Of a stretch of DNA of 64,000 nt, positions 9,983-18,293 are shown one piece after another (the first letter of the stretch is position 1; each line of letters opens with the position of its first letter). The DNA is from Roseivivax sp. THAF197b (GTDB taxonomy: Bacteria > Pseudomonadota > Alphaproteobacteria > Rhodobacterales > Rhodobacteraceae): assembly GCF_009363255.1 (NCBI RefSeq), contig NZ_CP045318.1, forward strand, positions 1,278,001 to 1,342,000, in the 5' to 3' direction. The notes beneath the pieces are model-generated. The model saw only the letters and a list, made by a program, of their open reading frames with translations. It had not been told where the DNA came from and ran no database searches. Position numbers and translations under genes: made by a program.

Positions 9983-10594
9983 TCAGCCGGGGAACATCGC
10001 CTCGGGCGTGACCATGCCGGGCAGGGCGCGCATCCGGGCCAGCCAGTCCGCCATCGCCGGTGTTGGCGCAAGGTCCGCCTTTTCGAGCCATTGGGTATAG
10101 CCCCAGACCGCGCAATCGCCGATCCCGGGTGTGTCGCCATGCAGGAAGGCCGCGTCGCCGAGATAGAGGTCGAACCGGGCGCAATCGGCATCGAAGCGCC
10201 CGCGAAGCCAGGCCACGACATCGGGCGCAAACCCCGCGCCGTCCTTGGCGGCGGCGACAAGCTGCGGCACGCACATTCCGATGCGGTTGGCCTCCCAGAA
10301 CAGGATCTCGCGCCCACGGCGCAGTCCGGCTGCATCCGCGCCGCCGAGTACGGCGAAACGCGTGGCGATCTCGATCAGGATCGCGCCCGATTGCACGTAG
10401 GGCGATCCGTCGATCATCAGGCAGGGCACCTCGGCCGCCGGGTTCGCGGTCAGAAACGCCGCGGGCCGAGTCTCGGGCGGCGCCCAGATATCGACGGTCT
10501 CGACCCGGTGCGGCAGGCCCGCGAGTCTGAGGGCCAGCGCCACCTTGCAGGCGTGACCCGAGTCCGGGTGTCCGTAAAGAAGAAGGTCCGTCAC
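9983..10594 (-). CDS. Glutathione S-transferase family protein
   Basis: A 203-residue protein. The N-terminal thioredoxin-fold domain begins LLLYGHPDSGHACKVALAL and contains the cis-Pro block NPAAEVPCLMIDGSPYVQSGAIL (glutathione γ-Glu contacts), followed by an all-helical C-terminal domain. I place the start at GTG 10594: the upstream in-frame residues are arginine-rich and unlike the family, and GTGA overlaps the nucleoside hydrolase stop, implying translational coupling. The substrate cannot be predicted. Confidence 0.88.
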   Translation of the reverse strand: MTDLLLYGHPDSGHACKVALALRLAGLPHRVETVDIWAPPETRPAAFLTANPAAEVPCLMIDGSPYVQSGAILIEIATRFAVLGGADAAGLRRGREILFWEANRIGMCVPQLVAAAKDGAGFAPDVVAWLRGRFDADCARFDLYLGDAAFLHGDTPGIGDCAVWGYTQWLEKADLAPTPAMADWLARMRALPGMVTPEAMFPG

Positions 10595-11532
10595 AGCCGT
10601 CCGATCCTCTCCACCAGGAGGGCGAAAAACCCGTCGGCATCGAGATCGCCCATGAAGGTCGCGTTCGCGGGCCGCCCCGACACGCCCCACCAATCGGCAA
10701 CGGTCATGCCCAGGGTCAGCTCGGACGTGGTCTCGATCTCCACGTTGATATGCCGCCCGCTGAAGAGATCGGGCTTGATCAGATACGCCGTCACGCAGGG
10801 ATCATGCAGCGGAGCGCCTTCGGAGCCGTATTTTTCGCGGTCGAAGCGTTCGAAGAAGTCGGTCATTTGCGCCACGGCCAGCCCCGGAGCCGTGCCAAGC
10901 GCGCGGAACGCGTTGTTGCGGGGCTTCGTCACCAGCGCCTTGTGCGTTACATCCAGCGGCATGACGGTGATGGGCGCGCCGCAGGCGAAGACGGCCTTCG
11001 CGGCTTCGGGGTCCACGTAGATGTTGAATTCGGCGGCAGGTGTGATGTTGCCCACCTCGAAATAGGCGCCACCCATCAGCACGATCTCCGCGATCCGTTC
11101 GGCGATATCGGGCGCGCGGTCGAGGGCTGTGGCGATATTCGTGAGCGGCCCCAGCGGGCAGAGCGTGACGGTGCCTGCCGGCTCAGTGCGCAGCGTATCG
11201 ATGATGAAATCGACCGCATGGGCCTTCTGCAGGGGCATGGTCGGATCGGGCAGGGTGGGCCCGTCGAGCCCGGTCTTGCCATGCACGTGCTCCGCCGTGA
11301 CGAGCTTGCGCGCAAGGGGCGCGTCGCAGCCCGCGAAGACCTTGATGTCCGGGCGCCCCGCCAGTTCACAGACGATGCGCGCGTTCTTTTCGGTGAGGGA
11401 CAGGGGCACATTGCCCGCGACGGCGGTGATGCCCAGGAGCTCGATGTCGTTGGGCGAAGCAAGCGCCAGCAGGATCGCGACGGCATCGTCCTGCCCCGGA
11501 TCGGTGTCGATAATGATCTTTCGGGCGGACAT
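10591..11532 (-). CDS. Nucleoside hydrolase (inosine-uridine preferring family)
   Basis: A 313-residue enzyme that cleaves the N-glycosidic bond of ribonucleosides in purine or pyrimidine salvage. The calcium-binding N-terminal DTDPGQDDA motif is intact, together with a GPLTNIATAL block and the conserved histidine region in PLDVTHKAL. The ATG at 11532 gives the standard length. It is first in a three-gene minus-strand run (with GST and GNAT) and divergent from zwf across a 283-bp spacer. Base preference cannot be told from sequence. Confidence 0.93.
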   Translation of the reverse strand: MSARKIIIDTDPGQDDAVAILLALASPNDIELLGITAVAGNVPLSLTEKNARIVCELAGRPDIKVFAGCDAPLARKLVTAEHVHGKTGLDGPTLPDPTMPLQKAHAVDFIIDTLRTEPAGTVTLCPLGPLTNIATALDRAPDIAERIAEIVLMGGAYFEVGNITPAAEFNIYVDPEAAKAVFACGAPITVMPLDVTHKALVTKPRNNAFRALGTAPGLAVAQMTDFFERFDREKYGSEGAPLHDPCVTAYLIKPDLFSGRHINVEIETTSELTLGMTVADWWGVSGRPANATFMGDLDADGFFALLVERIGRL

Positions 11533-11700
11533 GGCGGCTCCTGCGCAGATATGCGGGCAAGTGGTGGCACGCGTTTCTCCGCCGCGCAAGACGCCCCGAC
11601 GCTGTGGCGCGGCTGCCGCGCTGCGATGCGGCAGACACCTTTCGGGGGTGCCATAGGATTAGACAAAGCGATGCGGATGGGCTAACCCGACGGCGAAACA

Positions 11701-11712
11701 GTTAGCGCTAAC
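11701..11712. promoter_or_regulatory. Perfect 12-bp LacI-type palindrome upstream of zwf (CceR-like operator)
   Basis: GTTAGCGCTAAC is a perfect palindrome 104 bases upstream of the zwf ATG, in the spacer shared with the divergent nucleoside hydrolase. It has the central CG and half-site expected of LacI-family operators, and the same half-site occurs upstream of eno. In R. sphaeroides the LacI-family regulator CceR represses Entner-Doudoroff genes in response to 6-phosphogluconate; this looks like its target here (inference). No other gene or motif is seen in 11533-11815. Confidence 0.65.
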
Positions 11713-11815
11713 GCACAGGTCCACACCTGCACTTGGAAAAACCTCTGGGGCATTGCACCCATCGCCCCCGATTGGGCAAACAGGGTGCAAATCCAGACGA
11801 ATCGGAGCGTCTTCA

Positions 11816-13267
11816 ATGGTATCCCGCGTCATTCCCGTCGAAACCTTCGACCTCGTCATTTTCGGGGGGACCGGCGATCTGGCCCGCCGCAAGATCCTGC
11901 CGGGCCTTTTCCGCCGCTACTGCGCGGGGCAGATGCCGCCCGAGGCGAAGATCATCGGTGCCGCGCGCTCCGAGATGGACAACGCGCAATTCCGCGACAT
12001 GACTCGCGAGGTGATCGAGGAATTCGGCTCCGCACCACAGTATAATGGCCAGATCGACGCGTTTCTCGACCGCGTCTTCTACGAGGCGGTGGATGCCAAG
12101 GGCGATGACGGCTGGGAGCCCCTGAAAGCCCATCTGCGGGACGATTCGGTGCGGGCCTTCTACTTCTCGGTGGCGCCGTCGCTGTTCGGGGACATCGCGG
12201 AGCGGTTGAACGACAAGGGGCTGTCCACGCCGGAAAGCCGGATCGTGGTCGAAAAACCCTTCGGGCATGACCTTGCCTCGGCGCGCGCGCTCAACGCGAC
12301 GCTGGCGCAGTATTTCGACGAGACGCAGATCTACCGGATCGACCATTATCTCGGCAAGGAAACGGTCCAGAACCTGATGGCCGTGCGCTTCGGCAACACG
12401 CTGTTCGAGCCGCTGTGGAACTCGCAATATGTCGATCATATCGAGATCACCGTGGCCGAGACCGTGGGCGTCGGCGGGCGCGGATCCTATTACGACAAAT
12501 CAGGCGCCATGCGGGACATGGTGCAGAACCACCTGATGCAGCTGCTCTGTCTAATCGCGATGGAGCCGCCCGCCAAGTTCGAGCCCGACGCGGTGCGCGA
12601 CGAGAAGCTGAAGGTGATCCGCGCGCTCGATCCTGTCGAGCCGCAGGATATCGTGCGCGGCCAGTACGGCGCGGGCGGCGGCGAGGAGAGTTACAAGTCT
12701 CATGTCGAGGACAGCAATTCCCGCACAGAGAGCTTCATCGCGCTGAAGGCGCATATCTCGAACTGGCGCTGGGCTGGAACGCCCTTCTACCTGCGCACGG
12801 GCAAGCGGCTGCGGGCGCGGACCTCGGATATCACCATCGTGTTCAAGGATGCGCCGCATTCGATCTTCGGTGCCGATGCCGGACGGCACCGCAACGTGCT
12901 GTCAATCCGCCTGCAGCCCAATGAGGGCATGACCCTCGGCGTGACGATCAAGGAGCCGGGGCCGGGGGGCATGCGTCTCATTGACGTGCCGCTCGACATG
13001 GCCTTCGCGGATGCGCTGGGCGCGGATACCGAAGCGGTGCCGGATGCCTATGAACGGCTGATCATGGATGTGATCCGGGGGAACCAGACCCTGTTCATGC
13101 GCGGCGACGAGGTCGAGGCCGCCTGGGCCTGGACCGATCCCATCATCGAGGGCTGGGAGTTGCGCGGCGACGTGCCGGTGACCTACGATCCCGGCGGGTC
13201 GGGGCCCGAGGATGCGCTGATGCTGCTGCACCGCGACGGGCGCCGCTGGCGGGAGATCAAGGTATGA
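11816..13267 (+). CDS. zwf: Glucose-6-phosphate 1-dehydrogenase
   Basis: A 483-residue enzyme oxidising glucose-6-phosphate to 6-phosphogluconolactone, feeding the Entner-Doudoroff and pentose-phosphate routes. The nucleotide-binding GGTGDLARRKILPG and the active-site RIDHYLGKE motif are both present. The ATG at 11816 gives the usual length. It is the first gene of zwf-pgl-pgi and overlaps pgl by ATGA. A CceR-like palindrome lies upstream. Confidence 0.98.
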   Translation: MVSRVIPVETFDLVIFGGTGDLARRKILPGLFRRYCAGQMPPEAKIIGAARSEMDNAQFRDMTREVIEEFGSAPQYNGQIDAFLDRVFYEAVDAKGDDGWEPLKAHLRDDSVRAFYFSVAPSLFGDIAERLNDKGLSTPESRIVVEKPFGHDLASARALNATLAQYFDETQIYRIDHYLGKETVQNLMAVRFGNTLFEPLWNSQYVDHIEITVAETVGVGGRGSYYDKSGAMRDMVQNHLMQLLCLIAMEPPAKFEPDAVRDEKLKVIRALDPVEPQDIVRGQYGAGGGEESYKSHVEDSNSRTESFIALKAHISNWRWAGTPFYLRTGKRLRARTSDITIVFKDAPHSIFGADAGRHRNVLSIRLQPNEGMTLGVTIKEPGPGGMRLIDVPLDMAFADALGADTEAVPDAYERLIMDVIRGNQTLFMRGDEVEAAWAWTDPIIEGWELRGDVPVTYDPGGSGPEDALMLLHRDGRRWREIKV

Positions 13268-13941
13268 ATTACGAATTCGAAACCTATCCCGACCGCGAGG
13301 CGCTCTTCATCAACCTCGCCAACCGCATCGCCGGGGACCTGCGCGGCGCGCTTTCGCGCACCGATCGCGTGGCCTTCGCGGTGCCGGGCGGCACGTCGCC
13401 TGGGCCGGTCTTCGACGATCTGTGCTCGGTCGATCTGGATTGGGACCGGGTCGACGTCCTGCTGACCGACGAACGGTGGGTGCCCGAGGACAGCGACCGC
13501 TCCAACACGCGGCTTTTGCGGGAACGGCTGATGGTCGAGAAGGCCGCAGTGGCGCGCCTCCTGCCGATGTATCTGCCCTGCAAGACACCCGAGGAGCGGA
13601 TCGACGAGATCGCCGACATGATCCGCCCCGAATTGCCCCTCTCCGTCGTGCTTCTGGGGATGGGGGCGGACATGCACACGGCCTCGCTGTTTCCCGGTGC
13701 GGACCGGCTGGAGGAGGGGCTGTCGCGCAATGCGCCGATCCTTCTGCCGATGCGGGCGGACGGCGCGCCCGAGCCGCGCGTCACCCTGAGCGCCCCGGTG
13801 CTCAATGGCGCGCTGTCGAAACATATCCTCATCATGGGGCCCGAGAAACGCGCGGCGCTGGAGAATGCCCGCGGCAAATCCGCCTCGGAGGCCCCGATCA
13901 ACGCCGTGCTCGACGGCGCCATCGTGCATTGGACGGAGTGA
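13264..13941 (+). CDS. pgl: 6-phosphogluconolactonase
   Basis: A 225-residue DevB/NagB-type hydrolase converting 6-phosphogluconolactone to 6-phosphogluconate. The N-terminal AVPGGTSPGPVFDDL phosphate loop, LLTDERWVPEDSDRSN and LLGMGADMHTASLFPG blocks identify the family. Its ATG overlaps the zwf stop and its TGA overlaps a possible GTG start of pgi, so the three genes look translationally coupled. Confidence 0.96.
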   Translation: MNYEFETYPDREALFINLANRIAGDLRGALSRTDRVAFAVPGGTSPGPVFDDLCSVDLDWDRVDVLLTDERWVPEDSDRSNTRLLRERLMVEKAAVARLLPMYLPCKTPEERIDEIADMIRPELPLSVVLLGMGADMHTASLFPGADRLEEGLSRNAPILLPMRADGAPEPRVTLSAPVLNGALSKHILIMGPEKRAALENARGKSASEAPINAVLDGAIVHWTE

Positions 13942-13946
13942 GCATC

Positions 13947-15530
13947 ATGTGGGACGACCTTCACGCGCTGGCCAAGGGGATCAAGACGCGGCGGATCGAG
14001 GATCTGTTTGCCGACAATGCAAAGCGGGCAGAGGAATTCAGCCTGAACGCCGCGGGCATGCTGTTCGACTATTCCAAGACGCAGATCGACGAGCAGATCC
14101 GCGCGGCCCTGATCGCACTGACCGAAGCCTCCGATCTCGATGCCCGCCGCACGGCCATGTTCACCGGCACTGCCATCAACGAGACCGAGGATCGCGCGGT
14201 TCTGCACACCGCTCTGCGTAACCTCGATGGCGGGCCCGTGCATGTGGACGGACAGGACGTCATGCCCGAGGTCCTGGAGACGCTGGACCGGATGGCGGCG
14301 CTCGCACGTGAAGTGCGGGGCTCTGACGTAACCGATGTTGTGAATATCGGCATCGGCGGCTCGGATCTCGGGCCTGCCATGGCCTACAAGGCGCTGGCAC
14401 CCTATTGCGACGGGCCGCGCTGCCATTTCGTCTCAAACGTGGACGGGGCGGATATTGCCGACACGTTGCGGGGCCTCGATCCGGAGACGACGATCTTCAT
14501 CGTCGCCTCGAAGACCTTCACCACGATCGAGACCATGACCAATGCCCGGACGGCGAAGGCGTGGCTCATGGACAAGGGCGTCTCCACCGACGGGCGCTTC
14601 GTCGCGTTGTCGTCGAACAAGGCGGCGGCGGGCGAGTGGGGCATCCCCGAGACACGTACCTTCGGCTTCGCAGACTGGGTCGGGGGACGCTACTCCATGT
14701 GGGGGCCCATCGGCTTGTCGCTGATGATCGCCATCGGACCCGAGGCGTTCCGCGCCTTCCTGCGCGGCGCGCAGAAGATGGATCGCCATTTCCAGGTGGC
14801 CGAGCCGCATGAGAACATGCCCGTGCTGCTGGCGCTGGTGGGGATGTGGCACAACCAGGTGCAGGGCCATGCCACGCGCGCGGTGCTGCCTTACGACAAC
14901 CGCCTCGCGCGGCTGCCCGCATATCTTCAGCAGCTTGAGATGGAGAGCAACGGCAAGCGCGTGTCGATGGACGGTGCCGATCTCGAGGTGAATTCCGGCC
15001 CCGTCGTCTGGGGGGAGCCGGGCACGAATGGTCAGCACGCCTTCTACCAGTTGATCCACCAGGGCACGCGCATCGTCCCGTGTGAATTCATGGTGGCCGC
15101 CAAGGGGCACGAGGCCGATCTGCGCCACCACCACGATCTTCTCGTGGCCAATTGCCTCGCGCAATCGGAGGCGCTGATGCGGGGTCGGTCCCTCGACGAG
15201 GCGCGCGCGATCATGGAGAAGAAGGGCGCCGAGGGCGACGAGATCGAACGCCAGGCGCGCCACCGCGTCTTTCCGGGCAACCGGCCGTCCACCACGCTCA
15301 TCTATCCCGAACTCACGCCCGAGATCCTCGGCAAGATCGTGGCGCTCTACGAGCATCGCGTCTTCGTCGAAGGGGTGATCCTCGGCATCAACTCCTTCGA
15401 TCAATGGGGGGTGGAGCTGGGCAAGGAACTGGCCTCGTCGCTGGGGCCCGTCATCTCGGGCGAGGCAAGTGCGGACGACAAGGACGGCTCCACCCGACAG
15501 CTTGTCGAATATGTGAGCCTCTATCGCTGA
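13947..15530 (+). CDS. pgi: Glucose-6-phosphate isomerase
   Basis: A 527-residue isomerase of glucose-6-phosphate and fructose-6-phosphate. Signature blocks include NIGIGGSDLGPAMAYKAL, VASKTFTTIETMTNA, the GGRYSMWGPIGLS region and the C-terminal NSFDQWGVELGK. The ATG at 13947 is chosen; a GTG at 13938 in the same frame would overlap the pgl stop (GTGA) and is possible. It is the last gene of the operon and is followed by a strong hairpin. Confidence 0.97.
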   Translation: MWDDLHALAKGIKTRRIEDLFADNAKRAEEFSLNAAGMLFDYSKTQIDEQIRAALIALTEASDLDARRTAMFTGTAINETEDRAVLHTALRNLDGGPVHVDGQDVMPEVLETLDRMAALAREVRGSDVTDVVNIGIGGSDLGPAMAYKALAPYCDGPRCHFVSNVDGADIADTLRGLDPETTIFIVASKTFTTIETMTNARTAKAWLMDKGVSTDGRFVALSSNKAAAGEWGIPETRTFGFADWVGGRYSMWGPIGLSLMIAIGPEAFRAFLRGAQKMDRHFQVAEPHENMPVLLALVGMWHNQVQGHATRAVLPYDNRLARLPAYLQQLEMESNGKRVSMDGADLEVNSGPVVWGEPGTNGQHAFYQLIHQGTRIVPCEFMVAAKGHEADLRHHHDLLVANCLAQSEALMRGRSLDEARAIMEKKGAEGDEIERQARHRVFPGNRPSTTLIYPELTPEILGKIVALYEHRVFVEGVILGINSFDQWGVELGKELASSLGPVISGEASADDKDGSTRQLVEYVSLYR

Positions 15531-15552
15531 GGCGATGGCTAACAGCCCCCTG

Positions 15553-15604
15553 ATTTCAGGGCCGCGCAAACGTTGAGCGGCCCTGAAATGTTCCAGATTT
15601 TTTT
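15553..15604 (+). terminator. Intrinsic terminator of the zwf-pgl-pgi operon
   Basis: Perfect 13-bp arms ATTTCAGGGCCGC (15553-15565) and GCGGCCCTGAAAT (15577-15589) enclose an 11-nt loop. A seven-T run follows 8 bases later at 15598-15604. The T-run is a little distant for a textbook terminator, but the position right after pgi fits. Confidence 0.75.
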
Positions 15605-15690
15605 GTGATTTAATTTAGCACCTTTTCGGAACGCACCCGCTCAGGGGTGTGTTGTTCTGTCACATGCACAGAGACGCAAAGGAGTTCGAA

Positions 15691-16416
15691 ATGATCCGCC
15701 TTACCACATCCGTTCTTGCCCTCACCATTGCTGCCGGTGGCGCCATGGCTGAAAGCCATTCCAACATGGAAGACGCAGAGCAGAACCTCGAAAACGCCGC
15801 CGAAGAAACCGGCCAGGCGATCGAGAACACCGCGGAAGCAACTGAAAACGCAGCCGAAAACGCAGCTCAGGCCACCGAGAACGCGGCCGAGGAAGCTGGT
15901 CAGGAAATCGAGAACGCCGCTGACGAGACCGGTCAGGCGCTCGACGAGGCCGCCGATGAGACCGCACAGGCCGCAGAGAACGCAGCCGAGGAAACCGAGC
16001 AGGCCGCCGAGAACGCTGGTGAAGAGCTCGAGCAAGAAGCGAATGAAGTGGCGGACATGGAAATGTTCGACCCCGCACAGCTGATCCGCACCCGCGACAT
16101 CACCGGTGGGCCGGTCTATTCGGTCGACGGTGAGAACGGCGTCGCCAATTTCGGTGCCGAAACCTACGAGACCGTGGGCGACGACTGGACCAAGATCGGC
16201 GAGATCGAAGACATCGTTCTGAGCAAGGACGGCCAGATGCGTGGCGTCGTGCTCGAAATCGGCGGCTTCCTCGATATCGGCGACAAGCACGTCTTCATGC
16301 AGATGGACGATGTTCAGCTGGTTGCTGTTGATGACAAGACCTACTCCATCGCCGTCGGCCAGTCGGAAGAAGAGCTGGAAGAAATGGAATCCGTCGACGA
16401 AGGCTTCTGGAACTAA
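15691..16416 (+). CDS. Secreted Ala/Glu-repeat protein with C-terminal PRC-barrel domain
   Basis: A 241-residue protein. Residues 1-20 form a signal peptide (cleavage after AMA likely). Residues about 25-128 are a highly repetitive acidic helix built on E-N-A-A-E-E-x-G/E-Q units, predicted as an amphipathic rod or coiled coil like LEA or phasin-like proteins. Residues about 130-225 form a PRC-barrel (GEIEDIVLSKDGQMRGVVLEIGGFL). ATG 15691 follows AAAGGAGTTCGAA. PRC-barrel proteins with such repeats are common in roseobacters, but their role is unknown; a periplasmic scaffold or stress protein is a guess. Confidence 0.88.
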   Translation: MIRLTTSVLALTIAAGGAMAESHSNMEDAEQNLENAAEETGQAIENTAEATENAAENAAQATENAAEEAGQEIENAADETGQALDEAADETAQAAENAAEETEQAAENAGEELEQEANEVADMEMFDPAQLIRTRDITGGPVYSVDGENGVANFGAETYETVGDDWTKIGEIEDIVLSKDGQMRGVVLEIGGFLDIGDKHVFMQMDDVQLVAVDDKTYSIAVGQSEEELEEMESVDEGFWN

Positions 16417-16449
16417 GACGACTTCCCTTGATACGTTAGGCACGTATCG

Positions 16450-16480
16450 GCCGGGTCCCTCGCGGGGCCCGGCTTTTTTT
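16450..16480 (+). terminator. Strong intrinsic terminator after the PRC-barrel gene
   Basis: Arms GCCGGGTCCC and GGGGCCCGGC (one T:G wobble) form a 10-bp stem with a TCGC loop, followed at once by seven T (16474-16480). This is a textbook Rho-independent terminator on the plus strand. Confidence 0.92.
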
Positions 16481-16491
16481 GTCGTGTGGCG

Positions 16492-16923
16492 TCAGGCTTT
16501 CGGGATGTCGAAACCCGGCGGGGCCAATTCGAACCCCTCAAAGCGGAAGCCCGGCGACACGGTGCAGCCCACCAATGTCCAGTCGCCCAAGCTTCTCGCG
16601 GCCTGCCAATGCCGTTCCGGCACGATGACCTGGGGGCGGGCACCCGTTGTCAGGTCAGGCCCCAGCGTGATGTCCGTGACCGGTCCGGCGTCCGTTGCCG
16701 CAAGGCGCAAGCTAAGCGGCGCGCCAGCGTAGTAATGCCAGATCTCGGTCGCATCGACCCGATGCCAATGGCTTCCTGCGCCTGCCTTCAGAAGAAAGTA
16801 GATCGCGGTGCCCGAGGCGCGAGGCGTCTCCGTGCCCTGCCATGTCTGCCGGTAATAGCCGCCTTCGGGATGCGTCTCGAGTGCCAGAAGGTCGATGATC
16901 TCGTCGTCGGTGAGGTCTGACAT
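16492..16923 (-). CDS. Cupin family protein (DUF985)
   Basis: A 143-residue single-domain cupin. The N-terminal LETHPEGGYYRQTW and the metal-type GSHWHRVDATEIWHYYAG motif are hallmarks of DUF985. The His-Trp-His and downstream Glu/His could bind a metal. Family members have sugar-epimerase-like folds but no agreed function. It is a single gene, divergent from the endolysin gene across 99 bases. Confidence 0.9.
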   Translation of the reverse strand: MSDLTDDEIIDLLALETHPEGGYYRQTWQGTETPRASGTAIYFLLKAGAGSHWHRVDATEIWHYYAGAPLSLRLAATDAGPVTDITLGPDLTTGARPQVIVPERHWQAARSLGDWTLVGCTVSPGFRFEGFELAPPGFDIPKA

Positions 16924-16983
16924 GGAGGCGTCCCTTGCTGCATCGCACGCGCCCGCAGGCCCGCATTAACATACACGCGCGAC

Positions 16984-17019
16984 CTTTGCCCCCATCGCAC
17001 TGGGTGACAAGGGGCAAAG
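16984..17019 (+). promoter_or_regulatory. Hairpin that covers the endolysin ribosome binding site
   Basis: Perfect 9-bp arms CTTTGCCCC (16984-16992) and GGGGCAAAG (17011-17019) with an 18-nt loop lie 3 bases before the ATG at 17023. The only plausible Shine-Dalgarno stretch, AAGGGG (17009-17014), is largely inside the 3' arm, so translation should be low while the hairpin is formed. What would open it is unknown. Confidence 0.6.
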
Positions 17020-17022
17020 CTG

Positions 17023-17646
17023 ATGACCAAGACCGGACCGGAGGTCCGCCGGATCGCAAGCGCAATCGTGGCGCGTGAGGGCGGATATGTGAACGATCCC
17101 GACGATCCGGGCGGGGCGACGAAATATGGCGTGACCATCGGCACGATGCGCCGATTGCGCATCGATCTGGATGGCGATGGCGATACGGATATCGCCGATG
17201 TGCGCGCGCTGAGCCGTGAGCAGGCGGTCGATATCTTCCTGCAGCATTATTACGCGCGCCCCGGGATCGCGGGCCTGCCGGAGCCGCTTCAGGCCTCGGT
17301 CTTCGACATGTACGTGAATGCAGGCGGCAATGCCGTGAAGATCCTGCAGCGTCTGATGGGCCAGATGGGATTTCCGGTCGCGGTCGACGGGGCCATCGGG
17401 CCTCAGACGTTGGGCGCCTGCCAGAAGGCCTTCGCCGAGGCGGGCGCGCTTCTGGTCGATGCCTACGGGATCGCGCGGCGCAACTATTACTTCGACCTTG
17501 CGGACAGGCGGCCTGCGTCGCGCAAATACGCGCGCACCCGCGCCGGGCGCAAAGGCGGCTGGATCAAGCGTGCGGAGGAGTTCATGGCGCCGCGTTATCA
17601 TCTGAGTGACGCCGAGTTCAGCGCGCGGGTGGCGGCATGGGGGTGA
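17023..17646 (+). CDS. Holin-associated N-acetylmuramidase (GH108 endolysin), GTA-lysis type
   Basis: A 207-residue muramidase. The N-terminal glycoside hydrolase 108 domain has the catalytic Glu in REGGYVNDPDDPGG (E19). The C-terminal part (about 110-200) is a peptidoglycan-binding domain (VDGAIGPQTL...). Residues 48-59, DLDGDGDTDIAD, match an EF-hand/dockerin-type calcium loop inserted near the active site. There is no signal peptide, so export needs the holin encoded next, whose start overlaps this gene by 10 bases. In Rhodobacter capsulatus a similar two-gene lysis unit outside the main GTA cluster releases gene transfer agent; I infer the same role. Confidence 0.88.
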   Translation: MTKTGPEVRRIASAIVAREGGYVNDPDDPGGATKYGVTIGTMRRLRIDLDGDGDTDIADVRALSREQAVDIFLQHYYARPGIAGLPEPLQASVFDMYVNAGGNAVKILQRLMGQMGFPVAVDGAIGPQTLGACQKAFAEAGALLVDAYGIARRNYYFDLADRRPASRKYARTRAGRKGGWIKRAEEFMAPRYHLSDAEFSARVAAWG

Positions 17647-18209
17647 TCGAGTTCCTGTTCGGGTCGGGCCGCAACGTGGTGGCCGAGACGGCGGAGGTGT
17701 TTCGCGTCAATGCCGAAGGCGACGCGGCGCGCGATGCGGCCTTGCGCACCGCTGCCATGGCGCAGTTCGGCGCGGAATTCGCCCTGCCCAAGAAGGGCCT
17801 CTTCGACCGGGTGATCGACGGGATGAACCGGGTGCCGCGCCCGGCCATGGCGCTCGGCACGTTGGGGCTCTTCGTGACGGCCATGGTCGACCCGGTCTGG
17901 TTCGGCGCGCGCATGGCGGGCATTGCCCTCGTGCCGGAGCCGCTCTGGTGGCTGTTGGGCGCGGTGGTGAGCTTCTATTTCGGCGCGCGCCACCAGGCGA
18001 AGGGGCAGGATCTGCAGCGCCAGATGGCCGCCACGCTGGCGGGCGCGCCAGCGATCATGGCGCAGATGCGCGCCATCGAAGGTCTCCGCGGATCGGCAGA
18101 GGCCGGGCAGGGCGGGGCGACGCCCGCAGCGCGCCTCAATGCCCCGGCGGAAGCAGGCGATGACGCGCCCAACGCTGCGCTGGCCGAATGGCGTCAGGGG
18201 CAGGGCTGA
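17637..18209 (+). CDS. 3TM-type holin
   Basis: A 190-residue protein of the phage holin 3-transmembrane type. The N-terminal cytoplasmic part (MGVIEFLFGSGRNVVAETAEVFRVN) precedes hydrophobic segments near residues 70-110 (MALGTLGLFVTAMVDPVWFG and PLWWLLGAVVSFYFGARH), with a charged Ala-rich tail. It should form the membrane hole for the muramidase encoded by the overlapping upstream gene. No phage structural gene is nearby. A weak 7-bp hairpin (GCAGGCC/GGCCTGC, 18244-18267) lies between this gene and ccmF, without a T-tract. Confidence 0.88.
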   Translation: MGVIEFLFGSGRNVVAETAEVFRVNAEGDAARDAALRTAAMAQFGAEFALPKKGLFDRVIDGMNRVPRPAMALGTLGLFVTAMVDPVWFGARMAGIALVPEPLWWLLGAVVSFYFGARHQAKGQDLQRQMAATLAGAPAIMAQMRAIEGLRGSAEAGQGGATPAARLNAPAEAGDDAPNAALAEWRQGQG

Positions 18210-18293
18210 ACGCCGAGCCGGGACGCGCGACAAGTTGAACCGTGCAGGCCGATCCCCATTGGCCTGCGCGGCCTCCGCGCATATACATGGGGC

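Noticed and set aside
16966..16970. TTAAC as a CtrA half-site upstream of the endolysin
   Set aside because: Only one half is present, with no TTAA-N7-TTAA partner; a five-base match is expected by chance.
17023..18209. Prophage remnant
   Set aside because: No integrase, capsid, tail, attachment site or composition change around the lysin-holin pair; a GTA lysis unit explains it better.
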